From Novosphingobium profundi (GTDB lineage Bacteria; Pseudomonadota; Alphaproteobacteria; Sphingomonadales; Sphingomonadaceae): a DNA stretch of 64,000 nucleotides. The position numbers were made by a program, and so were the translations under genes. Below, in pieces: positions 1 through 8,492 of the stretch. The notes below the pieces were generated by a model. That model was not told where the DNA came from and did not search any database. It saw nothing but the letters and a program-made list of their open reading frames with translations. How positions within the stretch are numbered: the first letter of the stretch is position 1; every line of letters begins with the position of its first letter. The stretch spans positions 372,001 to 436,000 of the forward strand of contig NZ_JAIVLF010000004.1 of the NCBI RefSeq assembly GCF_020524485.1, written 5' to 3'.

Positions 1-130
1 TATGGCGCAGCCCTGTCCAATTCGTATCAGCCTTATTCGCGACCTCGCAAACTGGCGCAGTTATCCTTGTCCTTGTTGAGGCGCGCAGGCCACCCTGGTC
101 AATGCAGCGCTTCGGCGAGGGAAAGAGCGC

Positions 131-715
131 ATGGACAACAGTGGATCGGGTGAGATTGGGACCTATCGCGCAGTACACTTCACGGCCCGCCCGATCGACG
201 CACTGCTGACCGACGTCGAGTTGCTGATCGTAGGAATGCCGGCCGCTCCTGATCCTGCGGACGACATTACGGCAAGACTGGATACTGCGCTCCAACGTAC
301 TCTGGTTCAGTTGCGGGAGGGCGGTCTTTTCCTTGGACAATTTGGCGAGACGCTGGTCCTTGATCGGCTGCCGCCTCCTTTCCTGGCCTGCTCGATTCTC
401 GCTCTCGGGATGGGCGAACTGGCGAAGCTTGACCCACGCGGCATGGGCATCCTGAGTGAAATGGCAATGCGTTCGGCTTTGAAGCTTGGGCGCTGCGACG
501 TGGGCTATATGCTCAAGCTGCCCTTATCGGATCAATCCTCCGAGCTCATTACGCGCGTCGCCCGCGAAGTCATGGCAGGGATGCTGCGGGCAATCAATGC
601 TCATCCCGCGATCATGCGATGCGCCATTCTCGAATGGGTTGTCGATGATCCCAATGCCCATGCTGAAGCCGCAAGAGAGGCCATGCGCCGGGAACTGGCC
701 GAATGGACGAACTGA
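131..715 (+). CDS. Stand-alone peptidase M17 N-terminal-like domain protein
   Basis: This 194-residue protein resembles the non-catalytic N-terminal domain of leucyl aminopeptidases (family M17). Residues about 20-100 follow that fold's pattern: a strand reading ELLIVGMP, a long acidic linker, then a GETLVLDRLP stretch and ILALGMGE, the counterpart of the usual 'LLVGLGK' strand. The metal-binding C-terminal peptidase domain is absent, so it should not be a peptidase. The start has a GAGGGAAAG ribosome-binding site about 8 bases upstream. It lies 50 bp before an orphan response regulator and could share a transcript with it. The role is unknown; a binding or regulatory domain is the best guess. 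The fold assignment is by eye. Confidence 0.6.
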   Translation: MDNSGSGEIGTYRAVHFTARPIDALLTDVELLIVGMPAAPDPADDITARLDTALQRTLVQLREGGLFLGQFGETLVLDRLPPPFLACSILALGMGELAKLDPRGMGILSEMAMRSALKLGRCDVGYMLKLPLSDQSSELITRVAREVMAGMLRAINAHPAIMRCAILEWVVDDPNAHAEAAREAMRRELAEWTN

Positions 716-765
716 GCTTCGGGTCCGCGATGGACTTATCTGCGCGCCACATTTAGGTCGAGCAT

Positions 766-1428
766 ATGTCAATCGGTTCTCACTCCAGCCACCTTCGGAC
801 AAAGCAGTCAGCGCCGATTCGTATACTTCTGGTGGATGACCACGTCCTGCTTCGCGAAGGCGTTCGAGCCGTTCTCGCGACGCAGGAGGACATGGTTGTC
901 GTAGGTGAAGCCGACGATGGCGCCGGGGCGATCGAGGAGTATGCCCGGGTCCGTCCCGATGTGGTCCTAATGGATCTTCAGATGGCGGAAATCCAGGGGC
1001 TCGAAGCGATCAGCGCGATCCGGGCGAACGATCCGCAAGCCCGTATCATCGTTCTCACGACGTACTCCGGTGATGCGCGTGCGATCAAGGCGTTGCGGGC
1101 GGGAGCGGTAGGCTACCTGCTCAAGGCCACACTTCGCAAGCAACTGCTCGATGCGATCCGTTCGGTTCATCTCGGCGGCAAGCACCTGGATGCCGCCGTT
1201 GCCACCGCAATCGCAACACATGTTCTAGACGAACCTTTGAGCGAGCGTGAAACCGAAGTCTTGACGCTGGCTTCAAGGGGCAAGTCCAATCGCCAGATTG
1301 CAAACGCGCTGACTCTTTCGGAAGAAACGGTCAAGGGGTACATGAAGTCGATCTTCGCGAAGCTCGAGGCTACCGATCGCACGCATGCGGTGACCATTGC
1401 CATCACCCGCGGGCTGATCGAACTCTAG
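766..1428 (+). CDS. NarL/FixJ-family response regulator, orphan
   Basis: Two-domain response regulator of 220 residues. The receiver domain (about residues 18-135) has the acidic pair DD at 24-25, the phosphoacceptor D70 in VVLMDLQM, and the conserved Thr and Lys in IVLTTYS and LLKA. The C-terminal LuxR-type helix-turn-helix (about 155-205) begins LSERETEVL and contains the recognition helix SEETVKGYM. Such proteins bind DNA as dimers after phosphorylation. No histidine kinase is visible within the window, so its partner lies outside or elsewhere. Its target is not evident; the run of detoxification genes starting 265 bp downstream on the same strand is a candidate. Confidence 0.92.
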   Translation: MSIGSHSSHLRTKQSAPIRILLVDDHVLLREGVRAVLATQEDMVVVGEADDGAGAIEEYARVRPDVVLMDLQMAEIQGLEAISAIRANDPQARIIVLTTYSGDARAIKALRAGAVGYLLKATLRKQLLDAIRSVHLGGKHLDAAVATAIATHVLDEPLSERETEVLTLASRGKSNRQIANALTLSEETVKGYMKSIFAKLEATDRTHAVTIAITRGLIEL

Positions 1429-1693
1429 GCGCGGCCTCGGCCCGGGCGGGTTCGCGTCCGGAACGTCACAAAGCCATCACTCCCATGCAAGACGCTGCAC
1501 GTCACAGCGCCTATTTTGCTGCCCGTCGGGAGCAGACGGCTTGGGTGACACCTGCGGCCTGGCGCCTGACTTCGTCAGTCTTTTCTATTTTTTCGAACGC
1601 TGTCGATAATTTTATGCGGATGGATGGAAATATCAGTCCCGCATATCGTGGCGTCACCGGAAGCGAAAAACGCACATCAAGCAAGGAACAGCC

Positions 1694-2353
1694 ATGACCA
1701 TCACCGCTACTGCAACCCCTGGCAAATCCCTCATCTCGCCGAGCAATCACACGCTGGTCCTGATCGACTTCCAGTCGCAGATGAGCTTTGCGACCAAGTC
1801 GATTGCCCCAGAACTCCTGCGCAATAACGCAGCACTGATTTCGCGCGGCGCCAAGTCGTTCGACGTGCCGACCATCCTCACTACCGTTGCCGAGAAGAGC
1901 TTCTCCGGCCCGATGTTCGACGAGATCACCGATGCCTTCCCGGGGCAGGAACTGCTCGATCGTACGTCGATGAACACCTGGGAAGACGAAGCGGTGATCG
2001 CCGAGATCAACCGCATCGGCCAGAAGCGCATCGTCTTTGCCGGCCTGTGGACCTCGGTCTGCATCGTGGGGCCGGTCGCCTCGGCGATCGACCAGGGCTT
2101 CGAGGCCTATGTCATCACCGATGCCTGCGGCGATATTGCCACCGAAGCGCACGAGCGTGCGGTGGAGCGCATGATCCAGCTTGGCGCTGTGCCGATGACC
2201 TCGCTCCAGTACCTGCTCGAACTGCAGCGCGACTGGGCCCGGACCGAAACCTATGACAGCACCACCGGCATCGCGGCCAAGTGGGGCGGCGCCTACGGCC
2301 TTGGCATCAAGTACGCCAAGACGATGTTCGGGGCTTCCGAAGGCGGTCACTGA
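1694..2353 (+). CDS. Isochorismatase-family cysteine hydrolase (YcaC-like)
   Basis: A 219-residue cysteine hydrolase of the isochorismatase superfamily, closest in layout to YcaC. The nucleophile C123 sits in the TSVCIVG motif, and the general-base aspartate D25 in VLIDFQSQM. These enzymes cleave amide or ester-like C-N/C-O bonds; the YcaC branch has no settled substrate. An AAGGAAC ribosome-binding site precedes the ATG. It is the first gene of a same-strand run with an alpha/beta hydrolase, XapX protein and amidohydrolase, which suggests hydrolytic breakdown of an organic compound. The 265 bp upstream hold no convincing gene and presumably the promoter. Confidence 0.88.
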   Translation: MTITATATPGKSLISPSNHTLVLIDFQSQMSFATKSIAPELLRNNAALISRGAKSFDVPTILTTVAEKSFSGPMFDEITDAFPGQELLDRTSMNTWEDEAVIAEINRIGQKRIVFAGLWTSVCIVGPVASAIDQGFEAYVITDACGDIATEAHERAVERMIQLGAVPMTSLQYLLELQRDWARTETYDSTTGIAAKWGGAYGLGIKYAKTMFGASEGGH

Positions 2354-2436
2354 CCGTCTCCCTCGGGGTCGCCAGCGCCTACGCCCCCTCCCCGGCTGGC
2401 GGCCCCACTTCCTCTTCGGTTCGAAGGAGCAGCACA

Positions 2437-3273
2437 ATGGCTTACGTAACCACCAAGGACGGTGTCGATATCTTCTTCAAGGACTGGGGTCCAAAGGACG
2501 CCCAGCCCATAGTCTTCCACCACGGCTGGCCGCTCTCGTCGGACGACTGGGATGCACAGATGCTGTTCTTCCTCAACGAAGGCTACCGCGTCATCGCCCA
2601 TGACCGGCGTGGCCACGGCCGTTCGGCGCAAGTGAGCGATGGCCACGACATGGACCATTACGCCGCTGATGCCGCGGCCGTGATGGAGCACCTCGACTTG
2701 CGCAATGCGGTCCATATCGGCCATTCGACCGGTGGCGGTGAAGTGGCGGCCTATGTCGCGCGCTACGGCATCCCACAGGGCCGCGTCGCCAAGGCCGTTC
2801 TGGTGGCCGCCGTGCCGCCGATCATGCTCAGGACCGAGGCTTATCCGGGCGGTCTTCCGATCGAGGTCTTCGACGGTTTTCGCACAGGGCTTGCGGCGAA
2901 CCGAGCCCAGTTCTTTCGTGACGTGCCGACTGGCCCCTTTTACGGCTTCAATCGTGAAGGTGTCGAACCCATCGAGGGCGTGATCGCCAACTGGTGGCGC
3001 CAAGGCATGATGGGCAGCGCCAAGGCGCATTACGAAGGCATCAAGGCTTTTTCGGAAACCGATCAGACCGCCGATCTGAAAGCGATGAGCGTGCCCACCC
3101 TCGTCCTGCATGGCGATGACGATCAGGTCGTCCCCTACAGGAATGCCGGTGTGTTGCAGGCGGAAATCCTGCCCGCTGCAACGCTCAAGATCTACGAAGG
3201 CCTCTCGCACGGCATGCTCACCGTGAACGCCGGGATCGTCAACCCGGACCTCCTGTCCTTCGTGAAGGCCTGA
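2437..3273 (+). CDS. Alpha/beta hydrolase, cofactor-free chloroperoxidase-like
   Basis: Alpha/beta-hydrolase of 278 residues. The oxyanion region HHGWPL (about 28-33), nucleophile S97 in GHSTGGG, acid in LHGDDDQVVP (about 226-234) and H258 in GLSHGML form the complete triad. The overall pattern matches non-haem chloroperoxidases and arylesterases, which mostly act as esterases. The open frame runs upstream to 2281, but that part overlaps the preceding gene. The ATG at 2437 has an AAGGAG site 7 bases upstream and starts the normal family N-terminus. It sits 83 bp after the isochorismatase, probably in one operon. Substrate unknown. Confidence 0.9.
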   Translation: MAYVTTKDGVDIFFKDWGPKDAQPIVFHHGWPLSSDDWDAQMLFFLNEGYRVIAHDRRGHGRSAQVSDGHDMDHYAADAAAVMEHLDLRNAVHIGHSTGGGEVAAYVARYGIPQGRVAKAVLVAAVPPIMLRTEAYPGGLPIEVFDGFRTGLAANRAQFFRDVPTGPFYGFNREGVEPIEGVIANWWRQGMMGSAKAHYEGIKAFSETDQTADLKAMSVPTLVLHGDDDQVVPYRNAGVLQAEILPAATLKIYEGLSHGMLTVNAGIVNPDLLSFVKA

Positions 3274-3377
3274 TCCGGACGGCTACGTCCCGGCGTTTGC
3301 CATCTTTGTGGACCCTGCACGGATCGCCTGGACCAAGGGACACCCAGAGCGGAGCACGTGCGCCGAGGAGACCAGAC

Positions 3378-3641
3378 ATGAAAGCCTACCTACTCTCGAT
3401 TGCCGCCGGGTTGCTGGTCGGCGTTGTCTACAGCCTCCTTGGCGTACGTTCGCCCGCACCACCGATGATTGCGCTGGCCGGTCTGCTCGGCATCCTTCTT
3501 GGCGAACAGATCATTCCTCTGGCGCAGCGTATCATGACGAAAGACGATGTTGCCGAGTTCGTCATGACCGAATGTCGCGATCACGTGCTCGGGCGGCTTC
3601 CGGGTGACGCGCACGACGCGCACGACACGCGCGACGCATGA
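3378..3641 (+). CDS. XapX domain membrane protein
   Basis: Small membrane protein of 87 residues with two hydrophobic segments (about 3-22 and 28-47) and the XapX family pattern LLVGVVYSLLGVRSPAPP followed by ALAGLLGILLGEQ. XapX proteins are thought to be inner-membrane components near xanthosine or purine transport genes, but no biochemical role is known. The start at 3378 has GAGGAG upstream; the longer reading frame from 3297 lacks one. The C-terminus is a low-complexity Asp-Ala-His repeat encoded by a short tandem GACGCGCAC repeat near 3606-3623. Its stop overlaps the amidohydrolase start (ATGA), so the two are translationally coupled. Confidence 0.8.
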   Translation: MKAYLLSIAAGLLVGVVYSLLGVRSPAPPMIALAGLLGILLGEQIIPLAQRIMTKDDVAEFVMTECRDHVLGRLPGDAHDAHDTRDA

Positions 3642-5587
3642 TAACCCGTCGCCAAACCCTGCTGGGAGCGGCTGCCACGTCACTGCTGCCAACATCACTC
3701 ACGGCCCGAACGGGTCGAACCAAGGACATTAAGGCCATGGCCAACGACACGATCATCATCAACGCCAAGGTGACGACCCTCGATCGCGAGAACCCGGTGG
3801 CACAAGCCGTGGCCATCCGCGGTGGCACGTTCCTGACCGTGGGCAGCGAGCAGGAGGCACGCGAAGCTGCAGGCCCTGATGCCACGGTGATCGACGCGAA
3901 GGGTCATCGCCTGATCCCGGGCCTGATCGACAGCCACATGCACATCATCCGCGGCGGGTTGAACTTCAACATGGAGCTGCGCTGGGACGGCGTGACCAGC
4001 CTTTCCGAAGCGATGGCGATGCTCAGGAAGCAAGTCGACAACACGCCCGCGCCGCAGTGGGTGCGCGTGGTCGGCGGCTTCACCGAACACCAGTTTGCCG
4101 AAAAGCGCCTGCCCACCATCGAGGAACTGAACGCCGTCGCACCCGATACGCCGGTGTTCATCCTCCACCTCTACGACCGTGCCCTGCTCAACGCCGCCGC
4201 GTTGCGCGTGGTGGGCTACACCAAGGACACGCCTAACCCGCCGGGCGGCGAGATCGTGCGCGATGCGCAGGGCAATCCCACCGGCCTGCTGCTGGCGCAT
4301 CCCAACGCGACGATCCTTTATTCGACACTGGCCAAGGGGCCCAAGCTGCCGCCCGAATACCAGCTCAATTCCACCCGCCACTTCATGCGCGAGGTCAACG
4401 CCTTGGGGGTGACCGGCGTCATCGATGCGGGAGGCGGCGCGCAGAACTATCCCGACGACTACGAGATCATCGAGAAGCTTCACGCCGACGGCCAGCTCAC
4501 AGTCCGCATCAGTTACAACCTGTTCACCCAGAAGCCCAAGGAGGAACTGGCCGACTTTACCGGATGGGCAAAGCAGGTGAAGCCGGGCCAGGGCGACGAC
4601 ACCTACCGCCACAACGGCGCGGGCGAAATGCTGGTCTATTCCGCCGCCGACTTTGAGGATTTCCGCCAGCCCCGCCCAGACATGGCGCCCGAAATGGAGG
4701 GCGATCTCGAGCCCGTCATCCGTCTTCTCGCCGAGAACCGCTGGCCCTGGCGCCTTCACGCGACTTACGATGAAACCATCGGCCGCGCGCTCGACGTCTA
4801 CGAGAAGGTCAACCGCGACATCCCGCTCGAGGGCATCAACTGGTTCTTCGACCACGCCGAGACGATTTCGGACCGCAACATCGATCGCATTGCCGCGCTG
4901 GGCGGGGGCATCGCGGTGCAGCACCGCATGGCCTATCAGGGCGAATACTTCGTCGAACGCTATGGCGCGAAAGCCGCCGAGCGGACCCCGCCGATCGCGC
5001 GCATGATCGCCGCCGGCATCCCGGTGGGCGCGGGTACCGATGCGACGCGCGTCGCCAGCTACAACCCCTGGGTCTCGCTCTCGTGGCTGGTTACCGGGCG
5101 CACCGTGGGCGGTCTTTCGCTCTACCGCGGCGACAACCGCGTCAGCCGTGAAAAGGCGCTCGCAATGTGGACGCACGAGAACACCTGGTTTTCGAACGAA
5201 GTGGGCAAGAAGGGGCAGATCAAGGCCGGACAGCTCGCCGACCTCGCGCTGCTCTCGGACGATTATTTCGAAGTTCCCGCGCACGACATCGTCCACATCC
5301 GTTCGGTGCTGACGATCCTTGGCGGCAAGGTGGTCCACGGCGAGGGCGACTTTGCGCCGCTTGCCCCCGAACTTCCGCGCGCTATGCCCGACTGGTCGCC
5401 CGTCGCGACCTTCGGTGGATACTATCAAACCCCCGAGGCGAAGCAGAAGTTGGCCTCAGCCTGCGGGTGCGCCAGTGGCTGCGGCGTGCATGGCCATGAC
5501 CACGCCGCCGCGCTCGGGGCCAATATCCCGGCCGCCGACGTCCAGTCATTCTGGGGCGCGCTCGGCTGCGGCTGCTGGGCCGTCTGA
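3638..5587 (+). CDS. Amidohydrolase family 3 protein (YtcJ-like), with Cys/His-rich tail
   Basis: A 649-residue metal-dependent amidohydrolase of the YtcJ/amidohydrolase_3 group, a TIM-barrel enzyme that hydrolyses amide or related bonds. The first metal ligands are H100 and H102 in LIDSHMHI; a later HAT motif and a GAGTDATR motif supply the remaining ligands. The N-terminus reads ITRRQTLLGAAA, a Tat-like twin-arginine leader; the start overlaps the XapX stop (ATGA). Translation could instead start at the ATG at 3737, which would give a cytosolic enzyme. The last 45 residues carry CGCASGCGVHGHDH and CGCW, an unusual extra metal-binding-like tail. Substrate unknown. Confidence 0.88.
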   Translation: MITRRQTLLGAAATSLLPTSLTARTGRTKDIKAMANDTIIINAKVTTLDRENPVAQAVAIRGGTFLTVGSEQEAREAAGPDATVIDAKGHRLIPGLIDSHMHIIRGGLNFNMELRWDGVTSLSEAMAMLRKQVDNTPAPQWVRVVGGFTEHQFAEKRLPTIEELNAVAPDTPVFILHLYDRALLNAAALRVVGYTKDTPNPPGGEIVRDAQGNPTGLLLAHPNATILYSTLAKGPKLPPEYQLNSTRHFMREVNALGVTGVIDAGGGAQNYPDDYEIIEKLHADGQLTVRISYNLFTQKPKEELADFTGWAKQVKPGQGDDTYRHNGAGEMLVYSAADFEDFRQPRPDMAPEMEGDLEPVIRLLAENRWPWRLHATYDETIGRALDVYEKVNRDIPLEGINWFFDHAETISDRNIDRIAALGGGIAVQHRMAYQGEYFVERYGAKAAERTPPIARMIAAGIPVGAGTDATRVASYNPWVSLSWLVTGRTVGGLSLYRGDNRVSREKALAMWTHENTWFSNEVGKKGQIKAGQLADLALLSDDYFEVPAHDIVHIRSVLTILGGKVVHGEGDFAPLAPELPRAMPDWSPVATFGGYYQTPEAKQKLASACGCASGCGVHGHDHAAALGANIPAADVQSFWGALGCGCWAV

Positions 5588-5651
5588 CCGGAGGAGGCCC
5601 TTTCGCTATCCTATCCGAAGGGTCTTCCTGCATTTCAACTATTTAGAAAAA

Positions 5652-5680
5652 TTCGATCGATTTTATTCGGATCGATCGAA
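5652..5680. promoter_or_regulatory. Paired TCGATCGA palindromes, candidate operator
   Basis: In the 183-bp gap between the amidohydrolase and the secreted VOC gene lies an AT-rich patch with two copies of the palindrome TCGATCGA at 5653-5660 and 5672-5679. Together they also form an 8-base inverted repeat (TTCGATCG / CGATCGAA). The centre-to-centre distance of 19 bases is close to two helical turns, as for a dimer-of-dimers site. It lies about 90 bp upstream of the next ATG, which is a promoter-like position. No regulator has been linked to it. Confidence 0.45.
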
Positions 5681-5770
5681 GTTTGACTAAGCTCTACACC
5701 AGGCTGGTTCCCGCCCGACGTAACTTCGGGCGCTGGAACACCGCACGCGCACCCGAAGGAGCCCGCAAAG

Positions 5771-6670
5771 ATGAAGCGCATCACTTTTCTGCTCGCTGCC
5801 GCGGTCATCGCCTCGAGCCCCATGACCGTCCCGGCGCTCGCCAAGTCGGCCCCCACGGCCGACTACGCCGTCGGCCCGCAGTACGACACCACCCACGTCT
5901 ACGTGCCCGAAGCCCAGTTCGACACCTTCGTTGCCAGCTTCGTTGCCACGTTCGGGGGCAAGACCAGCAAAGAGGGCGAATTTCAGGTCACGCCGACAAA
6001 GAGTCTCACCAAATCGCAACTTGTCCTCACTCCGGCCGGCACGGTGTCGGTCTTCGGCTTCAAGACGCCGATTCCCTACCCCTTCGGCGACGAGCGCAGC
6101 GGCTATCTCGTCACCGACATCGACGCCGCCGTCGCCTCGGCGGTAAAGCATGGCGCCGTGCGCCGCCTGGCCACGTTTCCCGATCCCATTGGCCGCGACG
6201 CGCTGGTGCAGTGGCCCGGCGGGGTCAACATGCAGATCTACTGGCACACCGCCAAGCCGGACTATGCCCCGCTCAAGACCGTGCCCGAAAACCGCATCTA
6301 CCTGACCAGCGATGCGGCCGACACATTCATCTCCGCCTGGACCGGCTATGCGCACGGCAAGATCGTATCGGACGAGAAGGCCGGTGACGGCTCGGAAATC
6401 GGCGAGCCCGGCAAGACGATCCGCCGCGTCGAGATCACCAGTGGCTATGGCGACATGGTCGTCTACGTCTCCGACGGGCAACTGCCCTGGCCCTATGGCC
6501 GCGACATGACCGGCTATGTCGTCGGCAATCTGGCCGATACGCTGGCAAAGGCTTCGGCGGCCGGTGTCGAAACGCTGGTCGCCCCGTTCACGGTGAGCCA
6601 TCGCGAGAGCGCGATCGTGCGTTTTCCAGGCGGCTACATCGCGGAAATCCATCAGAAGATCGGATCATGA
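5771..6670 (+). CDS. Secreted VOC (glyoxalase/dioxygenase fold) protein
   Basis: A 299-residue protein with a clear Sec signal peptide (KRITFLLAAAVIASS, cleavage likely after ALA at about residue 24). The mature part has two vicinal-oxygen-chelate-like halves: the first contains GGKTS, YLVTDIDAAVASAVKHGA and VQWPGGVNMQIYWH; the second repeats YVVGNLADTLAKASAAGV and VRFPGGYIAEIHQ. Most VOC enzymes are cytosolic, so an exported version is notable. A GAAGGAG site precedes the start. Its stop overlaps the DoxX start (ATGA). With DoxX and the porin it forms an envelope-facing group; it may bind or degrade a compound imported by the porin (inference). Confidence 0.8.
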   Translation: MKRITFLLAAAVIASSPMTVPALAKSAPTADYAVGPQYDTTHVYVPEAQFDTFVASFVATFGGKTSKEGEFQVTPTKSLTKSQLVLTPAGTVSVFGFKTPIPYPFGDERSGYLVTDIDAAVASAVKHGAVRRLATFPDPIGRDALVQWPGGVNMQIYWHTAKPDYAPLKTVPENRIYLTSDAADTFISAWTGYAHGKIVSDEKAGDGSEIGEPGKTIRRVEITSGYGDMVVYVSDGQLPWPYGRDMTGYVVGNLADTLAKASAAGVETLVAPFTVSHRESAIVRFPGGYIAEIHQKIGS

Positions 6671-7098
6671 TCGACACGACCCGCGATCCGCGCTTCGTCG
6701 ATGCGATTCTCGACTGGCGTCCGACCTGGTTTCTTGCCAGGCTGGCGCTGGTCGGGGCCTACCTTGTCGGCGGGCTGATCAAGCTGACCGACTTTCCATC
6801 TGCGGTTGCCGAACAGGCGCACTTCGGGATGAACCCGCCCGCCGTATGGGCCGCGCTGACGATCGCGGTCGAACTGATCGGACCGATCCTGATCCTGTGG
6901 GGACGGCTCGTCTGGCTGGGCGCGGGCATGCTCGGTGTCTTCACGCTTCTCGCCGCGATCGCCGCCAATGCCTTCTGGGGCATGGAGCCGGGACCCGAGC
7001 GCTTCGCCGCCACGAACGCCTTCTTCGAGCATCTTGGCCTCATCGGCGGCTTCGTCATGGCCGCGCTGGTCGCCGAACGGGAACGGCGGCGTGCGTAG
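6667..7098 (+). CDS. DoxX family membrane protein
   Basis: A 143-residue inner-membrane protein with about four hydrophobic segments and the DoxX family pattern: an N-terminal RLALVGAYLVGGLIKLTDF segment, then ELIGPILILWGR, then GVFTLLAAIAANAFW. DoxX-type proteins are linked to thiol and oxidative stress handling or serve as quinol-related subunits; the exact role here is unknown. The start overlaps the upstream VOC stop by four bases and its own end overlaps the GTG start of the porin by eight, so the three genes are one translationally coupled unit. Confidence 0.85.
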   Translation: MIDTTRDPRFVDAILDWRPTWFLARLALVGAYLVGGLIKLTDFPSAVAEQAHFGMNPPAVWAALTIAVELIGPILILWGRLVWLGAGMLGVFTLLAAIAANAFWGMEPGPERFAATNAFFEHLGLIGGFVMAALVAERERRRA

Positions 7099-8458
7099 GA
7101 TCGTCCTCGTGGGCGGCGTCTTCGGCGCGCTCTGCGCCGCGAACGCGGCCCATGCCGATCCCCACGAGGCGTGGCAGGCACCGACGCTGACCATTACCCG
7201 GGCCGACGAAGACTGGTCGGACCTGTCCGATGCGCAAAAGCGCAGCCACCACTGGACCGGCCCCTTCAAATACGTTCCGCTGGGAAACGACGAGGACTGG
7301 CTGTCGACCGGGATCGAGCTGCGCGCCCGTTCCGAAGACTTCGCCAACAACTTGTGGGGCGATGCGCCCGCTCCCGACGACGGCTACGTCTGGCTCCGCG
7401 CGCTGCCCTATGCGGATCTGCACCTGAGGCACTGGCGCGCGTTCGCGCAGCCCATTCTGGCCACATCGATCGGCGTGGCTCCCGCTTCGGGCCCGGTCGA
7501 CGAGACCGGCATCGACATTCTCCAGGGCTTCGTCGAGGCCGATTATGGGTCATTTCGGGCCCGGGCCGGACGCCAGATGGTCTCGCTCGGTACCGAACGC
7601 CTGGTCGGCACCCGCTATGGTCCCAATGTGCCGCTGGCCTTCGACGGCCTGCGCCTTGATACGCAGCTAGGCACGGCGGACATCGCTGCGCTTGCGCTAC
7701 GCCCGGTGCGACCCGGAACTGGAAATTTCGACGACCGCACATCATCGGACGAGACCTTGTGGGGGCTCTATGCCTCGCTTCCCGATCTCGACCTCTACTA
7801 TCTGGGATACCGCAATGACGCGGCAAGCTGGGGCGCACGATCCGGGCGGGAGACGCGCCATAGTCTGGGCGCGCGCTGGCATGGTAATCGCGACGACTGG
7901 CACTGGAACATCGAGGGTGTCTACCAGTTCGGGCGGTTCGCTGGCGGGTCGATCTCGGCCTGGACGCTGGGCAACGAGCTGGGCCGCAGCTTCCCGGCCC
8001 TTCCGATGAAGCCTGACCTGACACTGCGCGCCAATGTGGTGAGCGGCGACGGCAATGCGCGCGACGGACAGCTTGGCACGTTCAACGCGCTCTTTCCCAA
8101 GGGCAAGTATTTCGGCGAGCTCTCGCCGGTTGGCCCCTACAATATCGTCAATCTGCAGCCGGTCCTTGGCCTCAGCCTTTCCCCCAAGCTTTCCGCCAGT
8201 CTCGGGGCGGCCGCCTATTGGCGCTATTCGACCGCGGACGGCATCTACGACATTCCTGGAAATCTGGTGCGTGCGCCCGGAGCCAGCCATGCCCGCTACA
8301 TTGGCACCGAAGTCGAGGCCGGGATTTCGTGGCAGGCGACGGCCGAACTGGAGCTGTCCGCCTCGGTTTCCAGTTTTTCCGCAGGGCCCTTCATCCGCGA
8401 GACGGGACGTGCCCGCGCCATCCGGATGTTTGGCCTCGAAAGCAATTTTCGCTTCTGA
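7091..8458 (+). CDS. Alginate-export-family outer membrane porin
   Basis: Predicted beta-barrel outer-membrane protein of 455 residues of the alginate_export family (AlgE-like, widespread in sphingomonads for substrates other than alginate). A GTG start at 7091 gives a proper signal peptide (VRRIVLVGGVFGALCAANA, cut after AHA at about 22); the frame reaches upstream to 6935 but that part lies inside DoxX. Hallmarks are WSDLSDAQKR near the mature N-terminus, a GRQMVSLGTERLVG strand, regular amphipathic strands and a terminal Phe (NFRF). It probably admits the substrate of the neighbouring hydrolases, or exports a product. Confidence 0.85.
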   Translation: MRRIVLVGGVFGALCAANAAHADPHEAWQAPTLTITRADEDWSDLSDAQKRSHHWTGPFKYVPLGNDEDWLSTGIELRARSEDFANNLWGDAPAPDDGYVWLRALPYADLHLRHWRAFAQPILATSIGVAPASGPVDETGIDILQGFVEADYGSFRARAGRQMVSLGTERLVGTRYGPNVPLAFDGLRLDTQLGTADIAALALRPVRPGTGNFDDRTSSDETLWGLYASLPDLDLYYLGYRNDAASWGARSGRETRHSLGARWHGNRDDWHWNIEGVYQFGRFAGGSISAWTLGNELGRSFPALPMKPDLTLRANVVSGDGNARDGQLGTFNALFPKGKYFGELSPVGPYNIVNLQPVLGLSLSPKLSASLGAAAYWRYSTADGIYDIPGNLVRAPGASHARYIGTEVEAGISWQATAELELSASVSSFSAGPFIRETGRARAIRMFGLESNFRF

Positions 8459-8492
8459 CCCGTTTTTTCGACCTTTCGCGCAGGAGAATTCG

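Noticed and set aside
1..130. Possible second attachment site or gene end at the left edge
   Set aside because: No match to the tRNA-Met 3' end and no coding sequence recognised in these 130 bases.
1485..1697. 70-codon plus-strand frame upstream of the isochorismatase
   Set aside because: No ribosome-binding site, overlaps the next gene's start, composition not protein-like.
3606..3623. Short tandem GACGCGCAC repeat at the end of the XapX gene
   Set aside because: Only two copies plus a degenerate third, inside coding sequence; explains the Asp-Ala-His tail but is not a separate element.
3695..5428. 577-codon minus-strand frame opposite the amidohydrolase
   Set aside because: Typical long antisense shadow in GC-rich DNA; the plus-strand protein has clear catalytic motifs.
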